Source: Prescottella equi
Lineage (GTDB): Bacteria; Actinomycetota; Actinomycetes; Mycobacteriales; Mycobacteriaceae
DNA: 64,000 bases
Direction of reading: 5' to 3'
NCBI RefSeq assembly: GCF_002094305.1
Contig: NZ_LWTX01000002.1
Coordinates: forward strand, 722,732-786,731
A program made the translations under genes and the position numbers. The notes under the pieces were generated by a model. That model did no database searches. It saw only the letters and a program-made list of their open reading frames with translations, and was not told the origin of the DNA. Numbering within the stretch: position 1 is the stretch's first letter; the number at the start of each line of letters is the position of its first letter. This document shows positions 37,638 through 48,619 of this stretch, piece by piece.

Positions 37638-39695
37638 GTGACGATCAGTCGACGCAGCGTGCTGGCCGGAGCCGCGGCCGCACCGGCGCTCGCAGCCATT
37701 GCCAGCTCGACCGCTTCAGCTCAGCCTCGCTCGGCCACCGCCCCGGCCCACCGAGCCGCGCCCGATCGCGGGTTCCGGGTCGGAGTCGGCCTGTCCGACA
37801 TGACCGGCCCGGTCGCCGAGAACGGCATGATGGGCTACTCGCAGTTCGACCAGCGCGCCGAGGGCCTGCACCAGCGAACCCGGGTGCGCGCCTATGTCTT
37901 CGCCGATGCCGACGACAACCGCGTCGTCTACACCTGCGCCGACACGTGCATGGTGTTCCAGGCCGTGCACGACGCCGTGCTCGCCCGGCTCGCCGCGAAG
38001 TACGGCAACCTGTACACCGAGAAGAATGTGATGCTGACGGCGGTGCACTCGCACGCGGCGTGCGGCGGCGCGTCGCAGGACTACGCGTACAGCCTCGCGA
38101 CGCTGGGCTTCCAGCCGCAGGTGTTCGACGCCGAGGTCGACGGCGTCGTGGAGGCCATCGTCGCGGCGCACGACAACCTCGCGGCCGGCACCGTCGCGTA
38201 CGGGCGCAGCGAACTGAAGGACGCGAGCGTGAACCGGTCGAGGGCGGCCTTCGATCGGAACCCGCAAGGCGACAAGGACTACTACCCGCTCGGCATCGAC
38301 ACCGCGATGCGCGTGCTCCGGATCAGCCAGGGCGGCGACAACGTCGGCGGCATCGGCTGGTTCCCTACCCACGGCGCGTCGCTGACCAACAAGAACCACC
38401 TGATCTCGGGCGACAACAAGGGCGCCGCCGCGTATTTCTGGGAGCACGATGTCGCCGGGGTGCGCTACCTCGACGGCAAGCCCGGGTTCGTCGCGTGCTT
38501 CCCGCAGACCAACACCGGCGACATGTCCCCCAACCTGGATCTGAAGCCCGGCCACGGTCCCACCGCCGACGAATTCGAGAACACCCGGATCATCGGTGAG
38601 CGGCAGGTGGCGGCCGCCCGCGAGGCGTTCAGGAAGGCCACGCCGCTGGCATCGACCACGGTGGACAGCCGAATCATGTACCTGGACATGGCGAACCAGG
38701 TGGTGGACGGCAAGTACACCTCCGACGGCCAGGTCCGTCGCACCGCCCCGGCCTGTGTGGGCGCGGCGATGGCGGCCGGCAGCACCGAGGACGGCCCGGC
38801 GATCGAGATCTTCACCGAGGGCACTCGCAACCCGATGATCGACGCGCTCGGCGGCATCGACACCCCCACCCCGCAGTGGCTGGCCGACGCCCAGGCCCCC
38901 AAGCTGGTGCTGGTGCCCGTGGGCCTGCTGCCCCCGGACGGCTGGGTGCCGCACGTGCTGAAGATCCAGATCATCCGCATCGGTGACGTCTACGTCGTCG
39001 GCGGCCCGGCGGAGTTCACGATCGTCTCGGGCCTGCGGATCCGCCGCACCGTCGCCGAGGAACTGGGTGTCCCACTCGAGAACGTCATCTTCAACGGCTA
39101 CGCCAACGCGTACTCGAGCTACTGCACCACGCCCGAGGAGTACGACGCCCAGCAGTACGAGGGCGGCTCGACGCTGTTCGGCCGCAACACTCTTCCCGCG
39201 TACCAGCAGGGTTTCGCGGCCCTCGCGGCAGCGATGAAGGCGGGGGCCGACGTCCCGCGCGGCCCGGCGCCGCGCGATCTGTCCGGCTTCCAGCCCGGCT
39301 TCGGACGCGAGTTCCCCTTCGACGCACCGCTACCCGGCCGCGACTTCGGCGACGTCGTCGTGCAGCCCGCGGGCAGCGTCGGCACCGGCGAGCAGGTGGC
39401 CGTCGAGTTCGTCACCGGCCACCCCAAGAACGACCTGCACCGTCGTGGAACGTATTTCGAGGTGCAACGGCGCGACGGCGACCGGTGGACCCGGCACGCG
39501 GACGACGGCGACTGGGCCACCAAGTACCGCTGGCGCCGGGAGGGCCTCAATTCCTCTGTCGCACGCATCACGTGGGACGTGCCCGCCGGCACGCCGTCGG
39601 GCACCTACCGCATCCAGCACTTCGGCAACTGGAAGAACCCGGAGGGCGCGGTGTTCGCCTTCACCGGAACCTCGGCGGAGTTCACCGTCCGCTAG
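37638..39695 (+). CDS. Tat-exported neutral ceramidase
   Basis: An extracellular ceramidase of 685 residues that hydrolyses the amide of ceramide. The N-terminus ISRRSVLAGAAAAPALAA is a twin-arginine signal with cleavage near ASA (about 28). The active-site motif NTGDMSPN is at 292-299 with nucleophile Ser297, and the zinc ligand region TAVHSHAACGG is at about 134-144. The C-terminal beta-sandwich (from about 570) is also present. The GTG at 37638 has AAAGGA 8 bases upstream. Its closest well-known relative is Rv0669c. It lies between steroid genes and may help release lipids from host membranes. A family B hairpin follows. Confidence 0.92.
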   Translation: MTISRRSVLAGAAAAPALAAIASSTASAQPRSATAPAHRAAPDRGFRVGVGLSDMTGPVAENGMMGYSQFDQRAEGLHQRTRVRAYVFADADDNRVVYTCADTCMVFQAVHDAVLARLAAKYGNLYTEKNVMLTAVHSHAACGGASQDYAYSLATLGFQPQVFDAEVDGVVEAIVAAHDNLAAGTVAYGRSELKDASVNRSRAAFDRNPQGDKDYYPLGIDTAMRVLRISQGGDNVGGIGWFPTHGASLTNKNHLISGDNKGAAAYFWEHDVAGVRYLDGKPGFVACFPQTNTGDMSPNLDLKPGHGPTADEFENTRIIGERQVAAAREAFRKATPLASTTVDSRIMYLDMANQVVDGKYTSDGQVRRTAPACVGAAMAAGSTEDGPAIEIFTEGTRNPMIDALGGIDTPTPQWLADAQAPKLVLVPVGLLPPDGWVPHVLKIQIIRIGDVYVVGGPAEFTIVSGLRIRRTVAEELGVPLENVIFNGYANAYSSYCTTPEEYDAQQYEGGSTLFGRNTLPAYQQGFAALAAAMKAGADVPRGPAPRDLSGFQPGFGREFPFDAPLPGRDFGDVVVQPAGSVGTGEQVAVEFVTGHPKNDLHRRGTYFEVQRRDGDRWTRHADDGDWATKYRWRREGLNSSVARITWDVPAGTPSGTYRIQHFGNWKNPEGAVFAFTGTSAEFTVR

Positions 39696-39704
39696 CTCCC
39701 TCAC

Positions 39705-39757
39705 CGGCTGAAGGGTCCCTTCGTACGCTCACAGCGCACGAAGGGACCCTTCAGCCG
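39705..39757. repeat. Family B inverted repeat, copy 2 (terminator)
   Basis: A 25-bp stem (39705-39729 with 39733-39757, one mismatch), core CTGAAGGGTCCCTTCGTACGC, 3-base loop. It lies between convergent ceramidase and SRPBCC genes. The TGA of the SRPBCC gene (39751-39753) is inside the right arm. Confidence 0.8.
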
Positions 39758-40206
39758 TTCGGGGTCTCGAGAATCTCCCTGGCGTTCTCCAGGTTTCCCC
39801 GTATGTCTCGCGCGTACAGCTTCTGCACGATGGCATCGGCGAACTTGAAGAGACCGGAGCCGGTCTCGCCCTCCTGCAGAAACGTCACCTTGGTGGCGCC
39901 GTCGCCGGCGCTGTCGAAGTCCAGCTCACGCGTGTACCCGATCTTCGACTCCCGCGAGGCAAAGCCGATCCGCTTGTTCTTCTCGTAAGCGGTGATCTCC
40001 TCCGTCGCGTGCACCTTCGCGCCGGCGACCCGTGCGTCGAGCGATGCCACCGAGCCGACCTGGTCGGGAGCGCCCGAGAGCATCTTGTACTCGCTGATGT
40101 TGGTTCCCCACTCCAGCGCGTGCACGGGATCGGTGAAGTACTCGAACACCTCGGGAAGCGGACGATTGATGACGACGGATTCGTCCGTCCGCAGTGTCTT
40201 GGCCAT
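39751..40206 (-). CDS. SRPBCC (START-like) family protein
   Basis: A 151-residue protein of the SRPBCC/polyketide-cyclase fold, with the family start SVVINRPLPEVFEYFTDPVHALEWG and the C-terminal helix ADAIVQKLYARDIRGNLENA. Such proteins bind hydrophobic ligands. Starting at ATG 40206 gives the standard family length; the frame is open to 40248. The stop codon lies in the arm of a family B repeat. Upstream, 40207-40454 contains no gene, only its promoter region and repeat copy B3. Confidence 0.75.
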   Translation of the reverse strand: MAKTLRTDESVVINRPLPEVFEYFTDPVHALEWGTNISEYKMLSGAPDQVGSVASLDARVAGAKVHATEEITAYEKNKRIGFASRESKIGYTRELDFDSAGDGATKVTFLQEGETGSGLFKFADAIVQKLYARDIRGNLENAREILETPNG

Positions 40207-40381
40207 GAATCTCACATCCTCGACTCGCGACAATGGTCGACGCGTCACGCATGAGTTTGGCGCACCCGCGCCGATGGACTGCTCGCGCAGTCGCTTTCAC
40301 GATCCACAACACGGCATCCGCACGAGCATCACTTTCGATCCTAGTCCGGCATCCTGCGGTTTTGAAGGGCCCCGAACAGAC

Positions 40382-40424
40382 GAAGGGTCCCTTCACGCGC
40401 TGTCAGCGCACGGAGGGACCCTTC
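40382..40424. repeat. Family B inverted repeat, copy 3 (terminator of hsa operon)
   Basis: A 20-bp stem (40382-40401 with 40405-40424, two mismatches), core GAAGGGTCCCTTC, 3-base loop, 31 bases beyond the hsaB stop. A T-run follows on the plus strand. Confidence 0.7.
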
Positions 40425-40454
40425 AGCCCTTTTTCCTCCCCCGGGGCAAGCTTG

Positions 40455-41041
40455 CTACAGCCAGGTGTCCTCGTTGGCGGTGGTGAGGAACGCCTCGAGA
40501 TCGTCCCGCCACTTCGCCGGCACGGTCTTGTCGGGTTCGATGCCGGTGTACTGGCCGCGATAGAACAGTAGCGGCCGTTCGGTCTTGATCTCGCTCATCG
40601 AATGCACGCGCCCGAACACCACGTAGTGGTCACCACCGTCGTGCACGGTCTCGACCGTGCAGTCGATGTGCGCGAGCGATCCGGTGAGGATCGGCGAACC
40701 CAACGGCGATGGAGTCCAGTCGATTCCGGCGAACTTGTCGGGCTCTCGGGATCCGAACCGGGCGCACGTCGACTGCTGTTCCTCGGCGAGCACGTTGACG
40801 GCGAAGCGGCCGGAGCGCTCGATCGCCGCCCACGAGCGCGACGCCTTGGTGGGACAGAACAGCACGAGCGGCGGATCGAGCGACAGCGCCGCGAACGACT
40901 GGCAGGCGAACCCGACCGGGGCGTCGTCGTCGATCGTGGTGATGATCGTGACGCCGGTGCAGAACTGGCCGAGCACGGTCCGGAACTGGCGCGGATCGAT
41001 CTCCGCGCCGGTCCCGGCACCGGCCGTCTCGTGCGCGGACA

Positions 41042-41042
<1 letters not shown>
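40455..41042 (-). CDS. hsaB: HsaB, flavin reductase of 3-HSA hydroxylase
   Basis: A 195-residue NADH:flavin reductase that supplies reduced flavin to HsaA. The split-barrel flavin reductase signature is clear: FRTVLGQFCTGVTIITTID, then PVGFACQSFAALSLDPPLVL, and FAVNVLAEEQ. The ATG at 41042 is used because it overlaps the hsaC stop codon by one base (TAATG) and gives the M. tuberculosis HsaB length. It is the last gene of the hsaA-hsaD-hsaC-hsaB operon and is followed by the family B repeat. Confidence 0.93.
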
Positions 41043-44032
<2,990 letters not shown>

Positions 44033-44075
44033 TGGACGCTCCCGTCTGTAATTCGATGTTGACTTGCCCTGAGAC

Positions 44076-44089
44076 TAGAACACGTTCTC
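44076..44089. promoter_or_regulatory. KstR operator for hsaADCB
   Basis: TAGAACACGTTCTC fits the KstR consensus except for the last base. It lies 43 bp upstream of hsaA. Confidence 0.72.
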
Positions 44090-44179
44090 TTCCATGTCGA
44101 GAAAACGGCAATTCCACTGGTCATACGAAGTCATTGCCGATCACAAGCACCTGAAATCTAGCGAAATCCGTCGAAGTTC

Positions 44180-44193
44180 TATAACGTGTTCTA
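44180..44193. promoter_or_regulatory. KstR operator for kshA
   Basis: TATAACGTGTTCTA matches the KstR consensus at all fixed positions, 29 bp upstream of kshA. The same 14-mer occurs at 45923-45936. Confidence 0.82.
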
Positions 44194-44222
44194 GCAACAG
44201 CTAGAAGGGATGTGAGGTACTG

Positions 44223-45383
44223 ATGGCGCAGATTCGTGAGATCGATGTGGGAGCTCCGCAGACGCGTTTCGCACGCGGTTGGCACTGCATCGGTCTGGAG
44301 AGCGAGTTCCTCGACGGAAAGCCGCACGCGATCGAGGCGTTCGGCACCAAACTGGTCGTCTTCGCGGACAGCCAGAACAAGCTCCACGTTCTCGACGCGT
44401 ACTGCCGGCACATGGGCGGCGACCTCAGCCAGGGTGAGATCAAGGGCGACTCGGTCGCCTGCCCGTTCCACGACTGGCGTTGGGGCGGCAACGGCAAGTG
44501 CACCGACATCCCGTACGCCCGTCGAGTGCCGCCGATCGCACGGACCCGCTCGTGGATCACGCTGCAGGAGAACAAGCAGCTCTTCGTGTGGAACGATCCC
44601 GAGGGCAACCCGCCGCCGGACGACGTCACGATTCCGCGCCTGCCGGAGGTGTTCACCGACGAGTGGACCGACTGGAAGTGGAACCGCATCCTGGTCGAGG
44701 GTTCCAACTGCCGCGAAATCGTCGACAACGTCGTCGACATGGCGCACTTCTTCTACGTCCACTTCGGCTTCCCCAAGTACTTCAAGAACGTCTTCGAGGG
44801 CCACGTCGCGTCGCAGTACCTGCAGAACCACGGCCGGCCCGACGTCGGCAGCATGGGGACCCAGTACGGCGATTCGGTCCTGGACTCGGAGGCGTCGTAC
44901 TTCGGTCCGTCGTACATGGTCAACTGGCTGCACAACAACTACAGCGGCTACAAGGTCGAGAGCATCCTGATCAACTGCCACTACCCGGTGACCCAGGATT
45001 CCTTCGTGCTCATGTACGGCGTGGCCGTGGAGAAGCCGAAGGGGCTCGACGACGCCACCAGCGACAAGCTCGCCACCAAGTTCACCGAGGGTGTGGCGAT
45101 GGGCTTCGAGCAGGACGTCGCGATCTGGAAGAACAAGACCAAGATCGAGAATCCGCTGCTCTGCGAGGAGGACGGCCCGGTCTATCAGCTGCGTCGCTGG
45201 TACGACCAGTTCTATGTGGACGTCGCCGACGTCGACGAGAAGGCCACACAGCGGTTCGAGTTCGAGATCGACACCAGCAAGGCCGTCGAGGCCTGGCAGC
45301 GTGAGGTCGACGCGAACCTGGCACGCCAGGCGGAGGAGAAGGCGGCGGCCGAGTCGGCCGCCGAACACAAGACGGGAGTGTGA
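44223..45383 (+). CDS. kshA: 3-ketosteroid 9-alpha-hydroxylase oxygenase KshA
   Basis: A 386-residue Rieske oxygenase that hydroxylates C9 of 3-ketosteroids and, with KstD, opens ring B. Rieske ligands are Cys61, His63, Cys80 and His83 (YCRHMGG, ACPFHDWRWGG). The mononuclear iron ligands are His175, His180 and Asp298, with Asn169 and Asp172 bridging, matching M. tuberculosis KshA with a shift of 6. AGAAGGGA lies upstream of the ATG. The reductase partner KshB is not in this window. A Cys-rich small gene follows immediately. Confidence 0.96.
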   Translation: MAQIREIDVGAPQTRFARGWHCIGLESEFLDGKPHAIEAFGTKLVVFADSQNKLHVLDAYCRHMGGDLSQGEIKGDSVACPFHDWRWGGNGKCTDIPYARRVPPIARTRSWITLQENKQLFVWNDPEGNPPPDDVTIPRLPEVFTDEWTDWKWNRILVEGSNCREIVDNVVDMAHFFYVHFGFPKYFKNVFEGHVASQYLQNHGRPDVGSMGTQYGDSVLDSEASYFGPSYMVNWLHNNYSGYKVESILINCHYPVTQDSFVLMYGVAVEKPKGLDDATSDKLATKFTEGVAMGFEQDVAIWKNKTKIENPLLCEEDGPVYQLRRWYDQFYVDVADVDEKATQRFEFEIDTSKAVEAWQREVDANLARQAEEKAAAESAAEHKTGV

Positions 45384-45385
45384 AG

Positions 45386-45733
45386 ATGACCTCGACCTGG
45401 GCCAAGGCCCCCAGCTACGCCGACAGCCCGGCCCGGGTCGAGGCCGTCCGCGCACAGACCGCAGTGGACCAGCACAACTACCTCGAGCAGGGGCTGCAAG
45501 AGGTGCAGTGCCGAGCGTGCGGAACATGCGTGCTCGTCCAGAAGAACAGCTTCAAGCACACCAGCATCCAGTGGCAGGGCAACCCTGCCGAGGTGTGCCC
45601 GGAGTTCACGGCCGCCGGCGGGCGTGCCGGGTCGCGTCAGACGTGCCCCCGACTGCTCAGCAGCATCCAGCACGCGGTGATGGAAGGCATCCTCGAGGTC
45701 CCGGAGGAACGGCGGACCGACTCCGCCGGCTGA
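45386..45733 (+). CDS. Small cysteine-rich protein downstream of kshA (Rv3527-like position)
   Basis: A 115-residue protein with five cysteines: Cys42, Cys45 and Cys48 in the run CRACGTC, plus Cys71 and Cys87 (EVCPEF, TCPRLL). This pattern could bind an iron-sulfur cluster or zinc. In M. tuberculosis an uncharacterised gene, Rv3527, also follows kshA, so position is conserved. The ATG at 45386 is chosen because GGGAG stands 7 bases before it; a GTG at 45380 overlapping the kshA stop is an alternative. It may be an accessory or electron-transfer factor for KshA. No function is known. Confidence 0.7.
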   Translation: MTSTWAKAPSYADSPARVEAVRAQTAVDQHNYLEQGLQEVQCRACGTCVLVQKNSFKHTSIQWQGNPAEVCPEFTAAGGRAGSRQTCPRLLSSIQHAVMEGILEVPEERRTDSAG

Positions 45734-45753
45734 CGTACCCACCAGCGCCCACT

Positions 45754-45790
45754 GCGAGGCCCCGAACCGTGCAACGGTTCGGGGCCTCGC
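45754..45790. terminator. Hairpin terminator
   Basis: A perfect 17-bp stem, GCGAGGCCCCGAACCGT (45754-45770) with 45774-45790, loop GCA, downstream of the kshA pair. Confidence 0.75.
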
Positions 45791-45922
45791 CGCGTCCGGC
45801 CGGCCCGCCTCTCCACCCTCTCGCCGACGTGACTGCAACACGTGTTCGTTTGCAACCGAGGCCGGTGTAAAGACCCGGCAATACTTCCTGGCAGAAAGGA
45901 TGGACTGTAATGCACCTAGTTC

Positions 45923-45936
45923 TATAACGTGTTCTA
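45923..45936. promoter_or_regulatory. KstR operator overlapping kstD start region
   Basis: TATAACGTGTTCTA, a perfect KstR box, ends one base before the kstD ATG at 45938. It leaves no room for a ribosome-binding site, so the mRNA is probably leaderless or the box covers the transcription start. Confidence 0.8.
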
Positions 45937-45937
45937 C

Positions 45938-47641
45938 ATGAGCAAGCAGGAATACGACATCGTCGTCGTCGGCAGCGGCGCAGCCGGCATGACTGCAGCC
46001 CTCACCGCGGCACACAAGGGGCTGAGTGTGGTCGTGATCGAGAAGGCCGCCCACTACGGCGGCTCGTCCGCACGGTCGGGCGGAGGTGTCTGGATCCCGA
46101 ACAACGAGGTACTGAAGCGGGACGGTGTCACCGACACCGTCGACGCGGCGCGCACCTACCTCCACAGCATCATCGGCGATGTCGTCGATCCCGCGAAGAT
46201 CGACACCTACATCGACCGTGGCCCCGAGATGCTGTCGTTCGTCATGGAGAACAGCGCCCTCGAGCTGCAGTGGGTGCCGGACTACTCCGACTACTACCCG
46301 GAGGCGCCGGGCGGGCGACTCGGCGGACGCTCCGTCGAGCCGGTCCCGTTCGACGGCAATCGGCTCGGTGACGACCGCAAGAACCTCGAGCCCGACTACG
46401 TCAAGGCCCCACGGAACTTCGTCATCACCCAGGCCGACTACCGCTGGCTCAACCTGCTCATGCGCAACCGCCGCGGACCGCTGCGTGCCATGAAGGTCGG
46501 CATGCGATTCCTGGCGGCCAAGGCGCGCGGCAAGGATCTCCTGGTTCGCGGGCAGGCCCTCATGGCCGGCCTCCGACTCGGCCTGCGCGACGCCGGGGTC
46601 CCGATCCTGCTGAACACCCCGCTCACCGAGCTGTACACCGAGGACGGCGCGGTGCGCGGCGTGAAGGCACTCGTCGACGGCCCCGACGGACCGACCGAGC
46701 AGATCATCCGGGCCCGCCACGGCGTCGTCCTGGGCTCGGGCGGATTCGAGCACAACGACGAGATGCGCAAGAAGTACCAGCGCGCCCCGATCGGTACCGA
46801 ATGGACCGTCGGTGCCGCGGCCAACACCGGTGACGGCATCGTCGCCGGCCAGAAGCTGGGTGCGGCAGTCGAGTTCATGGAGGACGCGTGGTGGGGTCCG
46901 TCGATCCCGCTCACCGGCGGCCCCTGGTTCGCGCTGTCGGAGCGCACGCTGCCCGGCAGCATGATGGTCAACACCCGCGGCCAGCGCTTCGGCAACGAGG
47001 CCGCACCGTACGTCGAGGCGACTCACATGATGTACGGCGGCAAGTACGGCCAGGGCGAGGGTCCGGGCGAGAACATTCCGACCTGGATGATCCTCGATCA
47101 GCGCTACCGCAACCGGTACACCTTCGCCGGCATCACGCCGCGCTCGCCGTTCCCGGGACGCTGGCTCAAGGCCGGAGTGGTCGTCAAGGCCGACACGATC
47201 GCCGAACTCGCGGAGAAGGCGGGGCTGCCGGCCCACGCGCTCACGGAAACCGTCGAGCGGTTCAACGGCTTCGCGCGCAACGGTAAGGACGAGGACTTCG
47301 GGCGCGGCGACAGTGGCTACGACCACTACTACGGCGATCCGCGCCTGAAGAACCCGAGCCTCGCCGAGATCAGCAAGGCGCCGTTCTACGCGATCAAGAT
47401 GGTGCCCGGCGACCTCGGCACCAAGGGCGGCATTCGCACCGACGTCGACGGTCGCGCGCTGCGCGAGGACGGCTCGGTCATCGAAGGCCTGTACGCGGCC
47501 GGCAACTGCAGCTCTCCGGTCATGGGCCACACGTACGCCGGACCGGGCGCGACCATCGGTCCCGCCATGACGTTCGCGTACCTCGCGGTGCTCGACATCG
47601 CCGACCGTGCCCGTGCCGCAGCGCCGTCCGTGACGAACTGA
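45938..47641 (+). CDS. kstD: 3-ketosteroid delta-1-dehydrogenase KstD
   Basis: A 567-residue FAD enzyme that introduces the C1-C2 double bond into 3-ketosteroids. The FAD motif VVVGSGAAGMTAAL is at 9-22, with GGSSARSGGGVWIPNN after it. Tyr119/Tyr120 in YSDYY matches the Tyr119 region of R. erythropolis KstD1, and HTYAGPGATIGP contains Tyr533 and Gly537 with the Tyr-x3-Gly spacing of its Tyr487/Gly491. The start MSKQEYDIVV is the family position; three upstream in-frame codons lie inside the KstR box. There is no ribosome site. The hsaE/F/G genes that flank kstD in M. tuberculosis are absent. Confidence 0.95.
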   Translation: MSKQEYDIVVVGSGAAGMTAALTAAHKGLSVVVIEKAAHYGGSSARSGGGVWIPNNEVLKRDGVTDTVDAARTYLHSIIGDVVDPAKIDTYIDRGPEMLSFVMENSALELQWVPDYSDYYPEAPGGRLGGRSVEPVPFDGNRLGDDRKNLEPDYVKAPRNFVITQADYRWLNLLMRNRRGPLRAMKVGMRFLAAKARGKDLLVRGQALMAGLRLGLRDAGVPILLNTPLTELYTEDGAVRGVKALVDGPDGPTEQIIRARHGVVLGSGGFEHNDEMRKKYQRAPIGTEWTVGAAANTGDGIVAGQKLGAAVEFMEDAWWGPSIPLTGGPWFALSERTLPGSMMVNTRGQRFGNEAAPYVEATHMMYGGKYGQGEGPGENIPTWMILDQRYRNRYTFAGITPRSPFPGRWLKAGVVVKADTIAELAEKAGLPAHALTETVERFNGFARNGKDEDFGRGDSGYDHYYGDPRLKNPSLAEISKAPFYAIKMVPGDLGTKGGIRTDVDGRALREDGSVIEGLYAAGNCSSPVMGHTYAGPGATIGPAMTFAYLAVLDIADRARAAAPSVTN

Positions 47642-47653
47642 CAGGAGACGACA

Positions 47654-48514
47654 GTGCCCATCGATCCGTCGATCGCGATCGGAGCCGAGCTACCGGCTCA
47701 GGAGTTCTCCTGGACTCCCTCGGACGTGCAGCTGTACCACCTCGGAATCGGTGCGGGCGCACGCCCACTCGATCCCCGGGAGCTCGCCTACCTCGACGAC
47801 GTCAAGCCCCAGGTGCTGCCGACGTTCGCGACGGTCGTGGCGAACATCCACGCGACCGAGGCGCCGCGGGTGTCGTTCCCGGGCGTCGAGATCGACCTCG
47901 CGAAGGTCGTCCACGGCAGCCAGGAGGTCACCGTCCACGCGCCGATCCCCGCCAGCGGGTCGGCGCAGACCACGACTCGGATCGCCGAGGTCTGGGACAA
48001 GGGCAAGGCCGCGGTGATCGTGCAGGAATCCACTACGGTCGCGCTGGACGGGTCGCCGTTGTGGACGGCCCGATCGTCGATCTTCGCGCGGGGCGAGGGT
48101 GGTTTCGGGGGCGAGCGCGGACCGTCCGAATCGGTCGCTCTCCCCGACAGGACACCGGATTTCGAGTCGATTTCGCAGGTGCTGCCGCAGCAGGCGCTGC
48201 TGTACCGGATGTGCGGTGACCGGAACCCGTTGCACTCGGATCCGGCATTTGCGACCGCTGCGGGCTTTCCGGCGCCTATTCTGCATGGACTGTGCACCTA
48301 CGGGATCGTCTGCAAGGCTGCCACCGACACCGTCCTCGACGGTGATGCCAGCCGCGTCAAGGGATTTCGCGCTCGTTTCGCCGGGGTAGTCTTCCCCGGC
48401 GAAAGCCTCCGGACGCGAATGTGGCGCGACGGCGACCAGCTGCTGATCTCCGCAACCGTTCCCGAGCGTGACGACTCACCGGCCCTGGCCGACGTCGTGC
48501 TCACTGTCGCCTAG
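47654..48514 (+). CDS. MaoC-like enoyl-CoA hydratase (ChsH3/Rv3538-like)
   Basis: A 286-residue double-hotdog hydratase. The hydratase-2 motif CGDRNPLHSDPAFA provides Asp189 and His194. The N-terminal hotdog begins near VQLYHLGIGA. It follows kstD by 12 bp, as Rv3538 follows Rv3537 in M. tuberculosis. Rv3538 (also called ChsH3 or Hsd4B) has been reported to hydrate a C24 enoyl-CoA of the cholesterol side chain. The GTG at 47654 has AGGAGA 8 bases upstream. It is likely co-transcribed with kstD under KstR and ends before a hairpin. Confidence 0.88.
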   Translation: MPIDPSIAIGAELPAQEFSWTPSDVQLYHLGIGAGARPLDPRELAYLDDVKPQVLPTFATVVANIHATEAPRVSFPGVEIDLAKVVHGSQEVTVHAPIPASGSAQTTTRIAEVWDKGKAAVIVQESTTVALDGSPLWTARSSIFARGEGGFGGERGPSESVALPDRTPDFESISQVLPQQALLYRMCGDRNPLHSDPAFATAAGFPAPILHGLCTYGIVCKAATDTVLDGDASRVKGFRARFAGVVFPGESLRTRMWRDGDQLLISATVPERDDSPALADVVLTVA

Positions 48515-48535
48515 CGACGTCCGCACACAGCTGTA

Positions 48536-48569
48536 CCGGTCGGGTCGGCGTCCACGCCGACCCGACCGG
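48536..48569. terminator. Hairpin terminator
   Basis: A perfect 15-bp stem, CCGGTCGGGTCGGCG (48536-48550) with 48555-48569, loop TCCA, after the kstD-hydratase operon. Confidence 0.75.
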
Positions 48570-48619
48570 GAATATCTGCACCCGTACTTCTTTCCCCTCA
48601 CACACCTTGGAGTACACGA

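Noticed and set aside
39705..40424. Closely spaced hairpins as a CRISPR-like array
   Set aside because: Only two palindromic copies 0.65 kb apart with a gene between them, no regular spacers and no cas genes.
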